A stretch of DNA of 64,000 nucleotides, taken from positions 131,291 through 195,290 of the forward strand of contig JAPTMU010000269.1 of NCBI GenBank assembly GCA_028583405.1, read 5' to 3'. Positions 63,231-64,000 of the stretch are shown here, piece by piece; within the stretch, counting starts at the first letter, position 1, and each line of letters opens with the position of its first letter. The DNA comes from Pogonophryne albipinna (taxonomy: Eukaryota > Chordata > Actinopteri > Perciformes > Artedidraconidae). Below the pieces are notes generated by a model. That model ran no database searches, was not told the DNA's origin, and saw only the letters and a program-made list of their open reading frames with translations. The translations under genes and the position numbers were made by a program.

Positions 63231-64000
63231 TGAGCTATTGATCCTGTGATGTCATCATGAGCTATTGATCCTGTGATGTCATCATGAGCTATTGATCCTG
63301 TGTGATGTCATCATGAGCTATTGACCCTGTGATGTCATCATGAGCTATTGATCCTGTGTGATGTCATCATGAGCTATTGATCCTGTGTGATGTCATCATG
63401 AGCTATTGATCCTGTGTGATGTCATCATGAGCTATTGACCCTGTGATGTCATCATGAGCTATTGACCCTGTGATGTCATCATGAGCTATTGACCCTGTGA
63501 TGTCATCATGAGCTATTGACCCTGTGATGTCATCATGAGCTATTGATCCTGTGTGATGTCATCATGAGCTATTGATCCTGTGATGTCATCATGAGCTATT
63601 GATCCTGTGATGTCATCATGAGCTATTGATCCTGTGTAATGTCATCATGAGCTATTGACCCTGTGATGTCATCATGAGCTATTGATCCTGTGTGATGTCA
63701 TCATGAGCTATTGATCCTGTGATGTCATCATGAGCTATTGATCCTGTGATGTCATCATGAGCTATTGACCCTGTGATGTCATCATGAGCTATTGATCCTG
63801 TGATGTCATCATGAGCTATTGACCCTGTGATGTCATCATGAGCTATTGATCCTGTGATGTCATCATGAGCTATTGATCATGTGTGATGTCATCATGAGCT
63901 ATTGACCCTGTGATGTCATCATGAGCTATTGATCCTGTGATGTCATCATGAGCTATTGACCCTGTGATGTCATCATGAGCTATTGATCCTGTGATGTCAT
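63231..64000. repeat. 27/29-bp minisatellite, ~28 copies, running off the right edge
   Basis: The unit is GAGCTATTGATCCTGTGATG followed by TCATCAT, with a 2-bp TG insertion and ATCC/ACCC variants. Each unit contains the near-palindrome TGATGTCATCA, close to a bZIP (CRE/ATF) site. Confidence 0.97.

Overview
The window is vertebrate nuclear DNA, almost certainly a ray-finned (teleost) fish. It has spliced genes with GT-AG introns, long (AC)n runs, hAT- and Harbinger-type DNA transposons of the kind common in fish, and one 1,000-N scaffold gap (44526-45525). By eye, roughly two thirds of it is tandem repeat: about 20 minisatellite arrays, four of them very large (1-8329, 26617-28541, 31712-41760, 45526-54718). 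The very long open frames in the arrays are by-products of stop-free repeat units and are not annotated as genes.

Three real genes can be read. (1) apc (adenomatous polyposis coli) lies on the minus strand. A non-coding first exon sits near 29.06-29.25 kb, followed by nine coding exons from 22393 down to 8382. These encode the first ~421 residues: N-terminal coiled coil, linker and the start of the armadillo region. The rest of apc lies left of the window, beyond an array of at least 8.3 kb. (2) fktn (fukutin) lies on the plus strand. Only its promoter and first two coding exons (43192-43290, 43697-43753) are visible before the gap. (3) fsd1l (fibronectin type III and SPRY domain protein, FSD1 family) lies on the plus strand. 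It is complete in twelve coding exons from 54881 to 61879, predicting a 486-residue protein with coiled coil/COS box, FN3 and SPRY domains.

Layout: 1-8.3 kb, 20-bp array in apc; 8.4-11 kb, apc coding exons 2-9 with small arrays; 11-22 kb, large apc intron with related 45- and 56-bp arrays, a clean hAT element, a candidate alternative first exon, and a TE composite inside a 23-bp array; 22.3 kb, first coding exon; 22.4-29 kb, apc intron 1 with five arrays; 29.2 kb, apc promoter; 29.3-42.9 kb, intergenic arrays and old TEs; 43-44.5 kb, fktn 5' end; gap; 45.5-54.7 kb, 57-bp array; 54.8-61.9 kb, fsd1l, whose intron 1 holds a Harbinger-like element filled with a 7-bp array; 62-64 kb, AT-rich sequence with a dispersed TTTTATTTTGAA motif and a 27/29-bp array.

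The most notable pattern is that tandem arrays repeatedly begin at, or contain copies of, exon 5' splice sites of apc. One array carries eleven extra copies of a genuine donor, and another is bracketed by a copied exon end. A candidate alternative apc first exon splices in frame to coding exon 2. I found no CRISPR array, tRNA, rRNA or prokaryotic feature, and no clear evidence of a wholly new biological system.
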